From contig NZ_JAPMLM010000055.1 of the NCBI RefSeq assembly GCF_026410195.1, forward strand, positions 124,001 through 188,000: DNA of 64,000 nt, read 5' to 3'. Within the stretch, counting starts at the first letter, position 1. Each line of letters starts with the position of its first letter. Made by a program: the position numbers and the translations under genes. The notes beneath the pieces were generated by a model, which saw only the letters and a program-made list of their open reading frames with translations, did not search any database and was not told the DNA's origin. The stretch comes from Xanthomarina sp. F2636L (GTDB taxonomy: Bacteria > Bacteroidota > Bacteroidia > Flavobacteriales > Flavobacteriaceae). Positions 26,750 to 34,925 of the stretch are shown here, piece by piece.

Positions 26750-27616
26750 TTAGCTTTCGTGTTTAAAGGACCAAGCTAGAATACGACTTTTCTTATTACC
26801 CTGAAACATCTCGATAATTTTATAGGAGGCATTTAATTTATTAAGCTGTTTCTGAAATTTTGGGATATGTTCTTTTTTTGAAACTAAAGATGTAAACCAT
26901 AGCACTTGATTTTTAAAGCCTATGCTTTGTTTTATCATGCGTTTTATAAATAAGGCTTCGCCACCATTACACCACAATTCATTAGCTTGACCACCAAAAT
27001 TTAAGAGAAGTTCTCCATCTATTTTAAGATTTTTTAATTTTTGTTTTGATCCTTTTAAAGCATCTTTCTCCGAAGCATGAAAAGGTGGATTACACATGGT
27101 AAAATGGTAATATTCATTTGGCAAGATAATGCCTTCAAAAATATTAGCAGGATTTGTTTGATGTCTTATTTCAATAGAATCACTTAGATTATCAGTTAAA
27201 CTGACATTATGTTTTGCTGCATCTACAGATTCTAATTGAATATCTGATCCTACCATTTTCCAATGATATATTTGAGCTCCTAAAAGAGGATAAATACAAT
27301 TAGCGCCTACACCTATATCTAATCCATTAATGGAGTCTTTAGAGTTTTCAATTTGAAGCAAATCAGCAATTTGATGAATATAATCAGCTCTTCCAGGAAT
27401 TGGGGAACATAAATAGCCTTTTGGTATATGCCAATCTGTAATTTGATAATAGGTTTTTAATAAAGCTTTATTTAAATGAAATACGGCATCAGGATTTGAA
27501 AAATCGATGGTTTTATTTTGGTAGTCATTTGTAAATACAAAATCCTCTAAGGGGTGATGATTTTCTATTAATTCTTCAAAAATATAACCATTACGGTGTA
27601 AATTTCTAGTATGCAT
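26750..27616 (-). CDS. rlmF: 23S rRNA (adenine(1618)-N(6))-methyltransferase
   Basis: 288 residues matching the RlmF family, which methylates A1618 in 23S rRNA with SAM. Visible features are HPLEDFV near the N-terminus, the long N-terminal RPIPGRADYIH-like segment (here SPIPGRADYIHQIADLL), SAM-binding GLDIGVGANCIYPL (about 100-113) and the N6-methyltransferase motif CNPPFHAS. Convergent with the LRR gene, with 36 bases between stops. Confidence 0.92.
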   Translation of the reverse strand: MHTRNLHRNGYIFEELIENHHPLEDFVFTNDYQNKTIDFSNPDAVFHLNKALLKTYYQITDWHIPKGYLCSPIPGRADYIHQIADLLQIENSKDSINGLDIGVGANCIYPLLGAQIYHWKMVGSDIQLESVDAAKHNVSLTDNLSDSIEIRHQTNPANIFEGIILPNEYYHFTMCNPPFHASEKDALKGSKQKLKNLKIDGELLLNFGGQANELWCNGGEALFIKRMIKQSIGFKNQVLWFTSLVSKKEHIPKFQKQLNKLNASYKIIEMFQGNKKSRILAWSFKHES

Positions 27617-27708
27617 TAAAGTCCGTATTTCGTTTAATATTCAAATATAAACTTATTAAACATCTAAAAGAGTTTAAAAATAAAGTAATCCTCCATAGTA
27701 AATAACAG

Positions 27709-27716
27709 TATCTTTG
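27709..27716 (+). promoter_or_regulatory. Putative -7 promoter element of the first DEAD-box gene
   Basis: TATCTTTG fits TAnnTTTG and lies 17 bases before the start codon, implying a very short 5' leader. No TTG at the usual -33 distance. Confidence 0.45.
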
Positions 27717-27733
27717 GCACCTAATTAATTATT

Positions 27734-28852
27734 ATGGCTACATTTTTAGATATAGGAATCAGTAAAGAATATATAAAAGCTTTAAAAGAGCTTGGAATTA
27801 AAACACCCACACACATACAGGAACAAGCTATTCCTATACTACTAAATTCCAAAACAGATTTTATAGGCCTAGCACAAACAGGAACAGGAAAAACAGCTGC
27901 TTTTGGTTTGCCTATTTTACATCAAATAGATCCTTCAAACAATCACATTCAGGCTTTAATTCTAGCTCCTACAAGAGAGTTGGTACAACAAATTAAAAAA
28001 CAACTCTTTAAGTTTACTAAATATTCAGATTCTAAAATATTTGTTGAAGGTGTATACGGTGGAGAAAAAATTGATAGACAAATAAGTGCTTTAAAACGCA
28101 CCACTCATATTGTAGTGGCAACCCCTGGACGTTTACTGGATTTAATTGAACGTAATACCATCAACATAAAAAATATTAAAACACTAGTACTAGATGAAGC
28201 AGATGAAATGCTTAGTATGGGATTTAAAGAAGATTTAAATAAAATTCTAAAGTTTACTTCAGGACATAGACATACCTGGTTGTTTTCAGCAACAATGCCT
28301 GATGAGATAAAGCAAATTATAAAAACATATATGTCTGAAAAGGCTGTTCGCATTGAAGTAAATAAAGATAGCTTAGTTAATGAAAACATTACCCATCAAT
28401 ACCTTACAACAACCATTAAAGACAAAGAAAATATTATAACCAGAATCTTAGATAGAAGAAAAGACGAACGTGGTATTATTTTTTGTAGAACCAAAGCTGG
28501 AACTCAAAGTTTGGTTGAAAATCTTAAAAACGAAGGATACTCGGTTGCGGCTTTGGAAGGTGACATGCAACAAAAAGAGCGCGATAAAGTCATGCGTGCT
28601 TTTAAAAACGAATCTTTAAGAGTATTAGTGTCTACAGATGTATCTGCTCGAGGAATTGATGTAAATAATCTTGGCTTTGTAATCCATCACCAACTCCCAG
28701 AGCAGTTAGAATACTATACACATAGAAGTGGGAGGACAGCTAGAGCAGGAAAAACAGGTCATTCAATAGCCTTATTGATTCCTGGAGAGTTGCAAAAAAT
28801 TCATGATTTACAAAGAGAATTAGGTATTACTTTTAGAGAAATCGTTATGTAA
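27734..28852 (+). CDS. DEAD-box RNA helicase
   Basis: 372 residues, the helicase core with almost no C-terminal extension. Motifs in order: Q-motif (THIQEQAIP), I (AQTGTGKT, about 47-54), Ia (PTRELVQQ), Ib (TPGR), II (DEAD), III (SAT), IV-V (ARGID) and VI (HRSGRTARAG). It unwinds short RNA duplexes with ATP, likely in ribosome assembly or cold adaptation. It is followed by a cold-shock-domain gene 248 bases on. A shorter relative of the 56789 gene. Confidence 0.93.
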   Translation: MATFLDIGISKEYIKALKELGIKTPTHIQEQAIPILLNSKTDFIGLAQTGTGKTAAFGLPILHQIDPSNNHIQALILAPTRELVQQIKKQLFKFTKYSDSKIFVEGVYGGEKIDRQISALKRTTHIVVATPGRLLDLIERNTINIKNIKTLVLDEADEMLSMGFKEDLNKILKFTSGHRHTWLFSATMPDEIKQIIKTYMSEKAVRIEVNKDSLVNENITHQYLTTTIKDKENIITRILDRRKDERGIIFCRTKAGTQSLVENLKNEGYSVAALEGDMQQKERDKVMRAFKNESLRVLVSTDVSARGIDVNNLGFVIHHQLPEQLEYYTHRSGRTARAGKTGHSIALLIPGELQKIHDLQRELGITFREIVM

Positions 28853-28936
28853 TTTACTATTTATTTTAAGGGCTTTATATTTTTAAACTTCAATAAAAAG
28901 ACAGCCAATTCTTTAAATAAATTGAAATGAAAGCCT

Positions 28937-29100
28937 TATATTTGCAATAGTTAAGGAGATATACCTAACTGCATGTCATAAAGATGCAGGTCATATCCTT
29001 AGGTTCATTAATAATATATACATGGTTCTTATCGAAACATTCGTTTAGTATTTTTACATCTTCTTAAGTAATAGATTATCAATTAATTTTAAAACAACGA
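28937..29100 (+). promoter_or_regulatory. Promoter and structured long 5' leader of a cold-shock-domain gene
   Basis: TATATTTG at 28937-28944 fits the -7 consensus, giving a leader of about 150 bases. The segment 28951-29003 can fold into a long imperfect hairpin: TAAGGA near its 5' end pairs with TCCTTA near its 3' end, and CTGCAT with ATGCAG around the loop. Long leaders are typical of E. coli cold-shock mRNAs, but no homology to them is visible. Confidence 0.45.
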
Positions 29101-29562
29101 ATGGCAAAATCGCAACAAACATTTAATAAAAGTGAAAAAGAAAAAAAGCGTTTAAAGAAACGTGAAGATAAGCGTAAGAAAATGGAAGCGCGTAAACTTG
29201 AAAAAGAAGAAGGAGGAAGTGAAGGAATCCAATTTGCTTACGTAGATTATAATGGAAATTTAACCGATACACCCCCAGACCCTTCCATGAAAGTAAAAGT
29301 GGATGCTGAAAGTATCGAAGTTAGTATTCCAAAACGAGATGATAGTGATGTAGAAGAATTCGATCCGGTTAGAAAGGGAAAAGTTTCCTTCTTTGATACT
29401 TCAAAAGGTTTTGGATTTATTATAGATTCAGAAAATCAAGAAAAATACTTCTGCCATGTTAGTGGTTTGATTGATGAAATTCAAGAAAACGATAAGGTGT
29501 CTTTCGAATTAGAGAAAGGAATGAAAGGTATGAATGCAGTTCGAGTAAAAATTGTTGAATAA
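29101..29562 (+). CDS. Cold-shock-domain protein with lysine-rich N-terminal extension
   Basis: 153 residues. Residues 1-45 are highly basic and charged (KSEKEKKRLKKREDKRKKMEARK), followed by a linker and a C-terminal cold-shock domain (about 92-153). RNP1 is KGFGFII and RNP2-like is YFCHVSGL. The protein should bind single-stranded nucleic acid; the basic tail could add RNA affinity or form a coiled coil. The gene follows a DEAD-box helicase and ends in a terminator shared with the opposite-strand gene. Confidence 0.88.
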   Translation: MAKSQQTFNKSEKEKKRLKKREDKRKKMEARKLEKEEGGSEGIQFAYVDYNGNLTDTPPDPSMKVKVDAESIEVSIPKRDDSDVEEFDPVRKGKVSFFDTSKGFGFIIDSENQEKYFCHVSGLIDEIQENDKVSFELEKGMKGMNAVRVKIVE

Positions 29563-29588
29563 ATAGATATATCACATTAAAATATACT

Positions 29589-29620
29589 AATCCTATCAAG
29601 AAATTGATAGGATTTTTTTA
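29589..29620 (+). terminator. Terminator between convergent genes
   Basis: Arms AATCCTATCAA (29589-29599) and TTGATAGGATT (29604-29614), followed by T-rich sequence. It directly abuts the end of the - strand gene at 29621 and may serve the + strand only. Confidence 0.8.
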
Positions 29621-30457
29621 TTAAAAACATAGTTTTTCTACTTCATTTAGAACCTTTCCAATTCTAAGATCGGATATACCTAGGTTTTTCAATATTTTAT
29701 TAGCATTTGCTAGCTCTTTAACCAAAACAATATTCTTGTCTATAAGCTGATGTTTTTCCTTTTTTGTTAAGGTTGTTAAAGTGGTAACAGGATACAGAGC
29801 CAAAGTATCAATATTTGCTTTTAATCCGTTATTTTTTGGATAATCCCAACTTAACATAGTTAAACCTACACATTTGCCATAATTTAAAGCATCTTCGGTA
29901 AACCTGGTATTTGTTACCAACCAACCTTGCTTTAAATGTGTTTTTTTATTGGAATTGATATTCCACTGCTTTTGGATATCCAAAAATCTAGAATTAATGT
30001 ATAACGGCACTCTAACGTTGCTGCCTCTTTTAGCATCCGAATGAAACTTACATTCTATGGCATATACATTGCCATCTTTTTCTGCCAAGACATCAATTTC
30101 ATGAGTGACACATTCACCATTTAAAATAACACTTACCTGAGTTTCAAATCCTTTTTCTTTTAAGAGAGCAGCAACCAACCTCTCAAATGGATAACCTGTA
30201 GGTCCTAAATCGAATAGAGCACGTTTTAAACTATAGCGTGAAGCACAAATCTTATTGTCTTTTTTTAATAAGGCAAATGCTTTTTTGTATATCTCATTGG
30301 AAGACATGCCGTCGAAAACTTCTGGTTGTATTTTAGATACAATAATTTCTACTATTTGTTTGGTAGCTCCCGAAGACAGTAGTGAGTTTCTTAATTTTTC
30401 AAACGAAAAGAGTTCCGTTTCTCCATTACTTTTTTTTATAAAAACTTGCTTTTCCAT
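29621..30457 (-). CDS. ATP-cone / PD-(D/E)XK endonuclease-like fusion protein
   Basis: 278 residues. Residues 1-90 resemble an ATP-cone, the nucleotide-sensing domain of ribonucleotide reductases (VFIKKSNGETELFSFEKLRNSL, RYSLKRALFDLGPTGYPFE). Residues about 92-200 show a restriction-endonuclease-like core with the PD-(D/E)XK pattern HEIDVLAEKDGNVYAIECKFH. The combination suggests a nuclease whose activity depends on ATP or dATP binding. No methylase or other defence gene is adjacent, so a role in repair or nucleotide stress is as likely as defence. The next - strand gene upstream ends 14 bases away. Confidence 0.8.
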   Translation of the reverse strand: MEKQVFIKKSNGETELFSFEKLRNSLLSSGATKQIVEIIVSKIQPEVFDGMSSNEIYKKAFALLKKDNKICASRYSLKRALFDLGPTGYPFERLVAALLKEKGFETQVSVILNGECVTHEIDVLAEKDGNVYAIECKFHSDAKRGSNVRVPLYINSRFLDIQKQWNINSNKKTHLKQGWLVTNTRFTEDALNYGKCVGLTMLSWDYPKNNGLKANIDTLALYPVTTLTTLTKKEKHQLIDKNIVLVKELANANKILKNLGISDLRIGKVLNEVEKLCF

Positions 30458-30471
30458 TGTGCTATATTGTT

Positions 30472-31368
30472 TTAAAATCTTAAAATTTCTGTCATAATTC
30501 CAAATCTGATGATAGATATTTGATGGTTAAAATAAATATTATAATAATCCATGCCATGATAAAACTGAACAAAGAACCCAATGTCTTCTAAAAAAACTGG
30601 ATGATAATAGAAGGTAAATTTAGCGTTAATTCTATCTAAATCAAACATCTTTAGATCGTTGTAATTATCAAGCATAAACGTCGTTTCTGCTTTTAGTGAG
30701 TATTTTGCTTTTTTTTTATTTTCTGATCCGTTTAATGGAAATTTGAAAGACGTAAAAGCGTTATGCCATCTCAAACCACTATAAATTCCTTGTAATTCGT
30801 CTTGCATCCAATATTTTGGATGAACTTCAATAGAACTTCTTAAGGTTTTAATTGCTTTTAAACTTTTACTATAACCTGTTTGGATAAAACCTAATTCTAT
30901 GAAATTTGTTGAAAAATTCCCTGACTCTAAGTTTATAGTTCCATCATCATTATAAAATGCGCCATCCTGTCCATTAGAATGATGTGCAAGACGTCCAAAT
31001 AAAACGGAATATTCTAAAGCGCTTTTATTGTTAACTAGATAAAAGGCTGAGATTTGAGGAATATAACTAGGTGTTTTTATAGGATAGGAATATTCATTAT
31101 ACATTCTAATGATAATCTGTGGCGTTAAAATGGCCATCAATTTAGAATCTTTTCGTTTTCTAATAACAAAAGAAGGATTTAGATTAGCTTCAAACAATAA
31201 GGGTTCAATGTTTCCTACATCAGTTGGAAAAGTAATATAACTGTCACTTTGGTTAATAAAAGCTATTCTATACAAATCTAGTTGTGGTAAGGAGTCAACA
31301 CCTTCTTGCGAAAAAACAAATTGTGTGCACCACAAAAACAAAAATAATATGTGAGCTTTCGCTTTCAT
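30472..31368 (-). CDS. Outer-membrane phospholipase A-like beta-barrel protein
   Basis: 298 residues with a signal peptide (about 1-20, ending VFSQ) and alternating aromatic strands typical of a beta-barrel. The segment AHHSNGQDGAFYNDDG followed by NFSTNFIELGF resembles the OMPLA active site (His-x-Ser-Asn-Gly, then an Asn in a later strand). If so, it would hydrolyse phospholipids in the outer membrane under envelope stress. The match is short and the overall similarity cannot be measured here; it may be only an OMPLA-fold relative. Confidence 0.6.
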   Translation of the reverse strand: MKAKAHILFLFLWCTQFVFSQEGVDSLPQLDLYRIAFINQSDSYITFPTDVGNIEPLLFEANLNPSFVIRKRKDSKLMAILTPQIIIRMYNEYSYPIKTPSYIPQISAFYLVNNKSALEYSVLFGRLAHHSNGQDGAFYNDDGTINLESGNFSTNFIELGFIQTGYSKSLKAIKTLRSSIEVHPKYWMQDELQGIYSGLRWHNAFTSFKFPLNGSENKKKAKYSLKAETTFMLDNYNDLKMFDLDRINAKFTFYYHPVFLEDIGFFVQFYHGMDYYNIYFNHQISIIRFGIMTEILRF

Positions 31369-31407
31369 TTAATTAGTTTTCTATAATCTAGTCTTTGTAA
31401 TGTGTTT

Positions 31408-31986
31408 TTAACTTTCTCTCTTAAAGCCACTTACTATTCTTGAAATAATCCCTTTTTGTTCCGTAAATTCTGCTATTAATACACCTGCCAAATGGATTGC
31501 TATAAATGCTATTAGATAGTAGATACCAAGAACATGAATCTCCTCCATTGGTTTTTTAAGTTCTTTAGGCCCAAGTTCTATAATTAGTCCAGTAACAAGC
31601 GATACAATAACACAGAGATAAAAAATGATATATGTCCATTTCTGAAATTTCATTTTTGTTGTTAGATTTTTACCTAAAGGATTTTGAAACTTCATCTGTC
31701 CGAAAGCAGGAAGTATAAAACGAATACTAAATAACCCAACCAATACATAACCCATATAAATATGCCAATCCCACATAGGTTGTCTTATCTTTTTTGCTAA
31801 AGTAATAAGTTGGTCTTCAGATAAATTCTGTCCAGTACTACTCAAATAATCCTGAATGATAGCTGCTACATGATACTTATTCATCCAGGTTAATCGTAAA
31901 AAAATTGTAATTAATAATAGTAGGAATGAAACAGCAATTGCCCAATGAATTATTCGATATACTTTAGAATATGTTGCGTTTTCCAT
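31408..31986 (-). CDS. Cytochrome b561-family membrane protein
   Basis: 192 residues with four membrane helices of the bacterial b561/hydrogenase-cytochrome type. Candidate haem-ligand histidines lie in RIIHWAIA (helix 1), WDWHIYMGYV (helix 2), EEIHVLGIYY and AIHLAGVLIAE (helices 3-4). It would pass electrons across the membrane, the partner being unknown. It lies 40 bases upstream of the OMPLA-like gene on the same strand. Confidence 0.85.
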   Translation of the reverse strand: MENATYSKVYRIIHWAIAVSFLLLLITIFLRLTWMNKYHVAAIIQDYLSSTGQNLSEDQLITLAKKIRQPMWDWHIYMGYVLVGLFSIRFILPAFGQMKFQNPLGKNLTTKMKFQKWTYIIFYLCVIVSLVTGLIIELGPKELKKPMEEIHVLGIYYLIAFIAIHLAGVLIAEFTEQKGIISRIVSGFKRES

Positions 31987-32133
31987 AATGTTTGTTTTAA
32001 TTTGAATGATTATTTTGATAGATTTAAGCTGTTTTTTAAAATAAAAGTTTAGATAAAAGAGAGTCTAATTTCTACACATTAACTAAAGATAAATTTCAAA
32101 ACAGAAATCAAAAAAAAGAACTTAAATTTCATT

Positions 32134-32577
32134 TTATTTATAAATTGTTTTTACTACAATGGTTGTGTCTTTATTTAAATTAAAACTGGCTTTTTTAAAA
32201 TTTGGACGGTTGTTTAGCCCAAAATCAGTATAATTTGAAAACCCAACACCTTCATCAGGTAATGGTAACATGAATTTTTTATCTATTTTTCCATTATTGT
32301 TCTCATCGTGTAAAATGGTAATTGCATAAATACCAGGATTCAAATGGTTGAAAGTTACTTTTGCTGTTTTATCAATAATATCTCCCGATTTTATTTTGTA
32401 ATAGTTTTTAAAATTTTCATCTGGTATCGTCCCGTTTTTATTGTATAAAGCAAATATGACAGTCCCTTCAGAATTGTTTAAATCATCAACTTCTGCAGTT
32501 AAAAAATAGGTGTCTGAATTAATGTTTTCTAATATTGTAACCATTAAAAGAAATCCTAAGAAGATGGTTTTTTCCAT
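32134..32577 (-). CDS. DUF2141 secreted protein
   Basis: 147 residues with an N-terminal hydrophobic signal (about 1-20) and a DUF2141 domain: GTVIFALYNKNGTIPDENF, FNHLNPGIYAITILHDENNNGKIDKKF and PDEGVGFSNY. DUF2141 proteins are small exported beta-sandwich proteins of unknown role with a conserved calcium-like Asp/Asn loop (DENNNGKID). The start overlaps the stop of the upstream membrane gene by 22 bases, so the pair is translationally coupled. Confidence 0.85.
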   Translation of the reverse strand: MEKTIFLGFLLMVTILENINSDTYFLTAEVDDLNNSEGTVIFALYNKNGTIPDENFKNYYKIKSGDIIDKTAKVTFNHLNPGIYAITILHDENNNGKIDKKFMLPLPDEGVGFSNYTDFGLNNRPNFKKASFNLNKDTTIVVKTIYK

Positions 32578-32966
32578 AGTGTCTTATTAAATTTAAGAAA
32601 GGCTATTAAAGAGAAAGTAAATGTTAGCAACATTCTAAAAATCATTGCTTTAATCGTTTTTGACTCATAAAGACCTCCATTATTAATATGAAATTGTAAG
32701 GCAACAAAAGCTAAGGCTAACATAATTAATGTTACAACCAATACTGTAGATGTCCATTTTCTACTTTTAATAAATCCGTAAACAGCAAGTAAGTACAGTA
32801 GACTACATATCAAGTTTGTCCAAACTATAAAAAGCACATAGTTTCCTTCTTTGGCTCTAATCTCAAACCAATCGAAAATCACAGAACTACTCATAAACAA
32901 AGTGATTAGCGCAAACATGAGTAAAATAACCGCACTTACTAGCTGAACTATTTTTACCTTTTTCAT
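32556..32966 (-). CDS. Small four-helix membrane protein, unknown function
   Basis: 136 residues with four hydrophobic segments (about 9-30, 42-65, 72-92 and 106-125) and a basic C-terminus. No recognised domain. It is coupled to the DUF2141 gene by a 22-base overlap and lies 21 bases after the LOG-family gene, so three genes may be cotranscribed. Confidence 0.65.
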   Translation of the reverse strand: MKKVKIVQLVSAVILLMFALITLFMSSSVIFDWFEIRAKEGNYVLFIVWTNLICSLLYLLAVYGFIKSRKWTSTVLVVTLIMLALAFVALQFHINNGGLYESKTIKAMIFRMLLTFTFSLIAFLKFNKTLWKKPSS

Positions 32967-32987
32967 AAATATTTCTATTTAATTATT

Positions 32988-33722
32988 TTATTCATTAAGC
33001 CACCATTTTGGCTTGTTTTGTTTGTTAATTAACCCAAACTTTTTAATAGAATATTTTTTAATATGAGCCATTAAATCTTCTACAGAATCGGTTATGAAAA
33101 GTAATTTCATATCTTCTGGACTGATGCTTTCATTCTTTGCCATCAGTTCAATATGTTGGCATAATTCTTTATGATATTCCGAATCAAAAATAACCACTGG
33201 AAAATCTTGAATGACTTGGGTTTGGATAAGTGTTAGAGCCTCAAAAAGCTCATCTAAGGTACCAATGCCTCCAGGCATAACAACAAATGCATAAGAGTAT
33301 TTTACAAGAATAACCTTGCGTAAAAAGAAATATGGAATGTTTATCCATTTATGAAGATAAGGATTTGGTTTCTGCTCAAATGGTAAAATAATATTACACC
33401 CAACCGAATAGCCTCCAGCTTCAAAAGCACCCTTATTGGCAGCCTCCATAATACCAGGACCACCACCTGTCATTACTGTAAACCCTATTTTTGCTAATTC
33501 TGCTCCAATTTTTTCGGCATTTTTATAATGTGTCGAATCATTTGTAAAGCGTGCAGAACCAAAAACAGTAACACAAGGACCAATAAAGTGCATTTTCCTA
33601 AATGCATTAATAAAATTAAAGAACACCTTAAAGGCAAAAGTCAATTCTTTAAAACGCGATAAAGGTCCTCTTACAAATAAGGATTCTTCTGTAGATAATT
33701 TATGGTTCTGTTTTGTCTCCAT
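32988..33722 (-). CDS. LOG-family protein (cytokinin riboside phosphoribohydrolase-like)
   Basis: 244 residues of the TIGR00730/lysine-decarboxylase-like Rossmann fold. The family motif PGGIGTLDELFE (about 149-160) and GGGPGIMEAANKGA (about 82-95) are intact. LOG proteins cleave ribose 5'-phosphate from nucleotide monophosphates; in bacteria they are often nucleosidases such as PpnN. The older lysine decarboxylase label is not supported. It lies 12 bases after the ABC-2 permease gene on the same strand. Confidence 0.88.
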   Translation of the reverse strand: METKQNHKLSTEESLFVRGPLSRFKELTFAFKVFFNFINAFRKMHFIGPCVTVFGSARFTNDSTHYKNAEKIGAELAKIGFTVMTGGGPGIMEAANKGAFEAGGYSVGCNIILPFEQKPNPYLHKWINIPYFFLRKVILVKYSYAFVVMPGGIGTLDELFEALTLIQTQVIQDFPVVIFDSEYHKELCQHIELMAKNESISPEDMKLLFITDSVEDLMAHIKKYSIKKFGLINKQNKPKWWLNE

Positions 33723-33734
33723 AAAAGTATGATT

Positions 33735-34856
33735 TTAACTAGCTTTCTTATAACTCCAAACGGCTAAGCCATTCATGATAAGGGCATACACAAGTGTTTT
33801 TATCAATTGTGGTAAAATATCCATAAGCCCAGAACCTTTTAACATAACCATACGCATCACTTCCACAAAATATTTGATAGGATTGAATTCTGTGAGTGTT
33901 TGAGCCCATTCTGGCATACTTTCAATAGGAGTAAACAAACCACTCATTAATATGAAAATAACCGTGAAAAACCAAGCTATAAACATGGCTTGTTGTTGGG
34001 TGTCTGTAAAGTTGGAAATGAATAAGCCCATCCCAAGAATGACTAAAATATAAATGGATGTATAGAAGTACATTAAAAATAAACTTCCAATCATAGGAAC
34101 ATCAAAAATCAATCTAGCTAATATTAATCCAATGGTTAATAAGCCCATACCGATTACCCAAAATGGAAAGAGTTTGCCTATAATAAACTGACTTTTCTTT
34201 ATTGGTGTCACATTTATTTGCTCTAAGGTGCCAATTTCTTTTTCACGAACAATATTCATTCCTGAAAGAAATAAGGTAATCATGGTTACTAATAATACTA
34301 GAATTCCAGGAACCATATAAGTCTTATAATTTAAGGTTTCGTTATACCAAAACAATGGAATACTTGCAATGTTTACTGGTTGAATTTGAGCATCTAACCT
34401 TTGCATCAAATCTGTTTTTATATGCTTATTATAGCTTTGAATAATTTGCGAGACATACACGTTTTCAACACCAGCAGCTGCACCATCAATGGCATTTATG
34501 GTTATCCCAAGATTTGCATTTTTTTCTTTTTGTAAATTCCGTTCAAAATGCGAAGGAATCTCTAAAACCACATCCACTTCGCCTTTTAGCATGGCAGAAC
34601 TTGCTTGAGTTTCCGAAGGAAAATCGGTTAAAACATTAAAATACGTTGATGCTTCAAATTTTTCAATTAAGGCTCTGGATGAAGAACTATGGTCATGATC
34701 TATATATGCAAATTTGATGTTTTTGACTTCAAAGGTTGCCGCATTGGAAAGAATAACCAATTGGAGTAGTGGTAGCACAAAAATAATAGGCAACATCCCT
34801 TTATTTCTAAAGATTTGTTTGAATTCTTTTTGTATGATGTATCTAATTGTTTTCAT
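33735..34856 (-). CDS. ABC-2 type transport permease (second)
   Basis: 373 residues: one N-terminal membrane helix (about 21-39), a large extracytoplasmic domain (about 40-175), then five helices (from about 178) with the ABC-2 signature around TLEQINVTPIKKSQFIIGKLFPF. It resembles YbhR/YhiH-type permeases of drug or xenobiotic exporters. It pairs with the next permease, two ATPases, an HlyD adaptor and TolC in the same - strand block. The 68-base spacer to the previous permease is unusually long for this operon and may hold a degenerate repeat. Confidence 0.9.
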   Translation of the reverse strand: MKTIRYIIQKEFKQIFRNKGMLPIIFVLPLLQLVILSNAATFEVKNIKFAYIDHDHSSSSRALIEKFEASTYFNVLTDFPSETQASSAMLKGEVDVVLEIPSHFERNLQKEKNANLGITINAIDGAAAGVENVYVSQIIQSYNKHIKTDLMQRLDAQIQPVNIASIPLFWYNETLNYKTYMVPGILVLLVTMITLFLSGMNIVREKEIGTLEQINVTPIKKSQFIIGKLFPFWVIGMGLLTIGLILARLIFDVPMIGSLFLMYFYTSIYILVILGMGLFISNFTDTQQQAMFIAWFFTVIFILMSGLFTPIESMPEWAQTLTEFNPIKYFVEVMRMVMLKGSGLMDILPQLIKTLVYALIMNGLAVWSYKKAS

Positions 34857-34925
34857 AGTTCTAAAAGAATAAAGATTCCAGACAGTTAAGTCTATTCTCT
34901 TTCTTCTATTTTCTTTTGTCTAAGC

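Noticed and set aside
34857-34925. Degenerate repeat between the two permease genes
   Set aside because: Some similarity to recurring flavobacterial spacer sequence, but only from memory and without arms or second copy in the window, so not listed as a feature.
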